A stretch of DNA of 34,463 bases from a virus. The notes under the pieces were generated by a model. The model was not told the origin of the DNA and made no database searches. It worked only from the letters and a program-made list of their open reading frames with translations. A program made the position numbers and the translations under genes. Location: IMG/VR virus record IMGVR_UViG_3300018041_000026, positions 1 through 34,463 of that record; one strand, given 5' to 3'. Position 1 is the first letter of the stretch, and every line of letters starts with the position of its first letter. Shown piece by piece: positions 33,698 to 34,463 of this stretch.

Positions 33698-33736
33698 GCC
33701 ACGCTAGGAATCGAACCTAGAAAAACCGTTCGTGGC
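33698..33736 (-). other. tRNA-like minihelix (acceptor stem plus T arm) in the ssb 5' leader
   Basis: On the minus strand, reading 33736 to 33698: acceptor strand GCCACG; 10 nt (AACGGTTTTT); T stem CTAGG; T loop TTCGATT; T stem CCTAG; acceptor strand CGTGGC. Both stems pair perfectly (6 bp and 5 bp). The T arm has all tRNA hallmarks: 5-bp stem, 7-nt loop, TTC at 54-56, A at 58 and a closing G53-C61. D, anticodon and variable regions are missing, so it cannot decode. A leftward promoter box (33770-33777) lies upstream and the ssb-like ATG is 55 nt downstream, so it lies within a transcribed leader of about 120 nt. It may be a regulator, an RNase P/Z substrate, or a tRNA remnant. Confidence 0.6.
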
Positions 33737-33769
33737 TACCATAAAAAAAACTAACCAAATGATGAATTA

Positions 33770-33777
33770 CAAATATA
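33770..33777 (-). promoter_or_regulatory. Leftward Bacteroidota-type promoter -7 box (TATATTTG)
   Basis: The minus strand reads TATATTTG, 127 nt before the ssb-like ATG. That leaves a leader near 120 nt, unlike the 15-25-nt spacing of other boxes here. The 172-nt space between the exonuclease stop and the ssb-like start holds this box, the minihelix and the D-arm-like hairpin, with no gene. Confidence 0.58.
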
Positions 33778-33815
33778 AACGTAATGTTTATTTCTCACAA
33801 GAAAAAAGTGTTTTT

Positions 33816-34463
33816 TTACAAAATGATTACACCTTCTTCGTCCATAAAGTCCCAATTATATAGTGGAGCTTCGCCAGTATCTAAGTACTCTCTCCACTGA
33901 ATGATTGCGTTCTCGTAGTCAATTCGTCCACGCTCAATCATGTCTTCACTCAACCTATAACACTGAACGCTATACGGGTGATTGGTTTCGATCGCTTGGA
34001 AGATAAACCTACTTGGGTCAATACCTAGTGCGTCGCAGTAGAGCGTAGCTTGGATGTGGTACCCGTACTTGTAGATGTCGTTTCTAAAAGCTTTTGGTGT
34101 ATTACTTCTACAAGTCTTTATGTCAGATATAAAACCTTCGTCGTAGTTAATTACGTCAGGTCGTATTCTGAGGTACACGCCTTGAAAGTCTTCTACGTAG
34201 TGTGATAACTCAACATCACCTTTAGCGTACTTTGATGCGGTAGGGTTGTTGTCAAAGTTGTCTTTGATGATAGTGAACATCTCCCTATCAGTCTCTGGGA
34301 ACACTAACTTACCCTCTTCTTGCCACTTCTCTACCAACTTCTTTTGTTCCTTACCTTCAGCGGTTCTTCCGTCTATCTTGTCGTAGAACTTTACCTGCTC
34401 ATCAAATAAGTGTGGCTCAAGTACAAGTGTATGGATAGCGGTACCTAATTGGTACGCGTCGCT
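33816..34463 (-). CDS. RecE / PD-(D/E)XK-type exonuclease, partial (5' end outside window)
   Basis: The frame stays open to the right edge; the TTG at 34337 is internal, since upstream codons encode typical family sequence (QLGTAIHTLVLEPHLFDEQ, then DGRTAEGKEQKKL). The visible 215 residues include a His in GTAIHTLVLEP, the acidic motif IRPDVI, ISDIKT with the D-x-K pair, and YHIQATLYCDAL with the Q-x-x-x-Y of RecB-like nucleases. This matches the DUF3799 / exodeoxyribonuclease VIII-like group. It would resect double-stranded ends for annealing recombination. No phage annealase is visible here; it may lie further right. The next leftward gene is SSB-like. Confidence 0.82.
   Translation of the reverse strand, partial: SDAYQLGTAIHTLVLEPHLFDEQVKFYDKIDGRTAEGKEQKKLVEKWQEEGKLVFPETDREMFTIIKDNFDNNPTASKYAKGDVELSHYVEDFQGVYLRIRPDVINYDEGFISDIKTCRSNTPKAFRNDIYKYGYHIQATLYCDALGIDPSRFIFQAIETNHPYSVQCYRLSEDMIERGRIDYENAIIQWREYLDTGEAPLYNWDFMDEEGVIIL

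Noticed and set aside
33698-33720. attP core copied from a host tRNA 3' end
   Set aside because: A T arm and acceptor 3' strand are common attachment sequences, but no integrase or repressor is visible and the matching 5' acceptor strand is also present, which an att core would not need. It remains possible if an integrase lies outside the window.
33661-33740. A complete, decoding tRNA gene in the ssb leader
   Set aside because: Only 10 nt separate the acceptor strand and T arm, so there is no anticodon arm; the D-arm-like hairpin is on the wrong side.
33791-33804. TTTCT-CACA-AGAAA hairpin after the exonuclease gene as a terminator
   Set aside because: The stem is only 5 bp, AT-rich, and not followed by a proper T-run on the minus strand.
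34335-34337. TTG as start of the exonuclease
   Set aside because: The frame continues upstream to the window edge with typical family sequence (GTAIHTLVLEP), so the gene is truncated by the window rather than starting here.
1-34463. CRISPR array, insertion sequence or rRNA gene
   Set aside because: No spaced direct repeats of the right size, no transposase or terminal inverted repeats, and no rRNA-like sequence were seen.

Overview
The window looks like about 34 kb of a tailed, probably short-tailed (podovirus-like) bacteriophage of a Bacteroidota host, most likely a marine flavobacterium. The host call rests on four promoter-like boxes of the form TAnnTTTG (TATATTTG, TATCTTTG, TATTTTTG) lying 15-25 nt before start codons of the rightward genes, plus matching boxes on the other strand, with AT-rich leaders and few strong Shine-Dalgarno sequences. 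This box is the Bacteroidota -7 element. No integrase, repressor, lysis gene or DNA polymerase is visible. Both edges cut through genes, so this is part of a larger genome.

Left block (1-25506, all + strand), virion genes: the end of a tail fibre; three small unknown genes; a GroES-like co-chaperonin with two cpn10-like halves; a probable small terminase overlapping the large terminase; portal, scaffold and major capsid protein; a conserved head-region protein; two probable head-tail adaptors; a 1030-residue tail hub/stabilisation protein; two probable ejection proteins; and a 2788-residue polyvalent virion protein with an HExxH peptidase-like motif and an LPD38-like C-terminal region. Terminators after the coiled-coil gene, the capsid gene and the gene after it, together with the promoters, divide the block into short units.

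Junction (25507-25653): the two blocks converge here. It holds a hairpin terminator usable from both sides, a leftward promoter-like box with no gene after it, and four tandem imperfect 10-bp repeats.

Right block (25654-34463, all - strand, read from the right edge leftwards), replication and nucleic-acid genes: a partial RecE/PD-(D/E)XK exonuclease; an SSB-like protein behind a long structured leader; a terminator; a protein resembling only DnaA domain IV; a fused BT4734-type primase and SF3 helicase; an SNF2-type helicase; a VRR-NUC nuclease; small acidic and helical unknowns; a calcineurin-like phosphoesterase; and a DUF3310 protein. A 58-codon gene just upstream of the phosphoesterase is easy to miss. 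A plausible scheme is that the DnaA-IV-like protein marks the origin, the primase-helicase opens and primes it, SSB coats single strands, and the exonuclease, SNF2 helicase and VRR-NUC process recombination intermediates.

The strangest element is in the ssb leader: a 39-nt minus-strand sequence that folds as a tRNA acceptor stem plus a canonical T arm, with only 10 nt where the D and anticodon arms should be.
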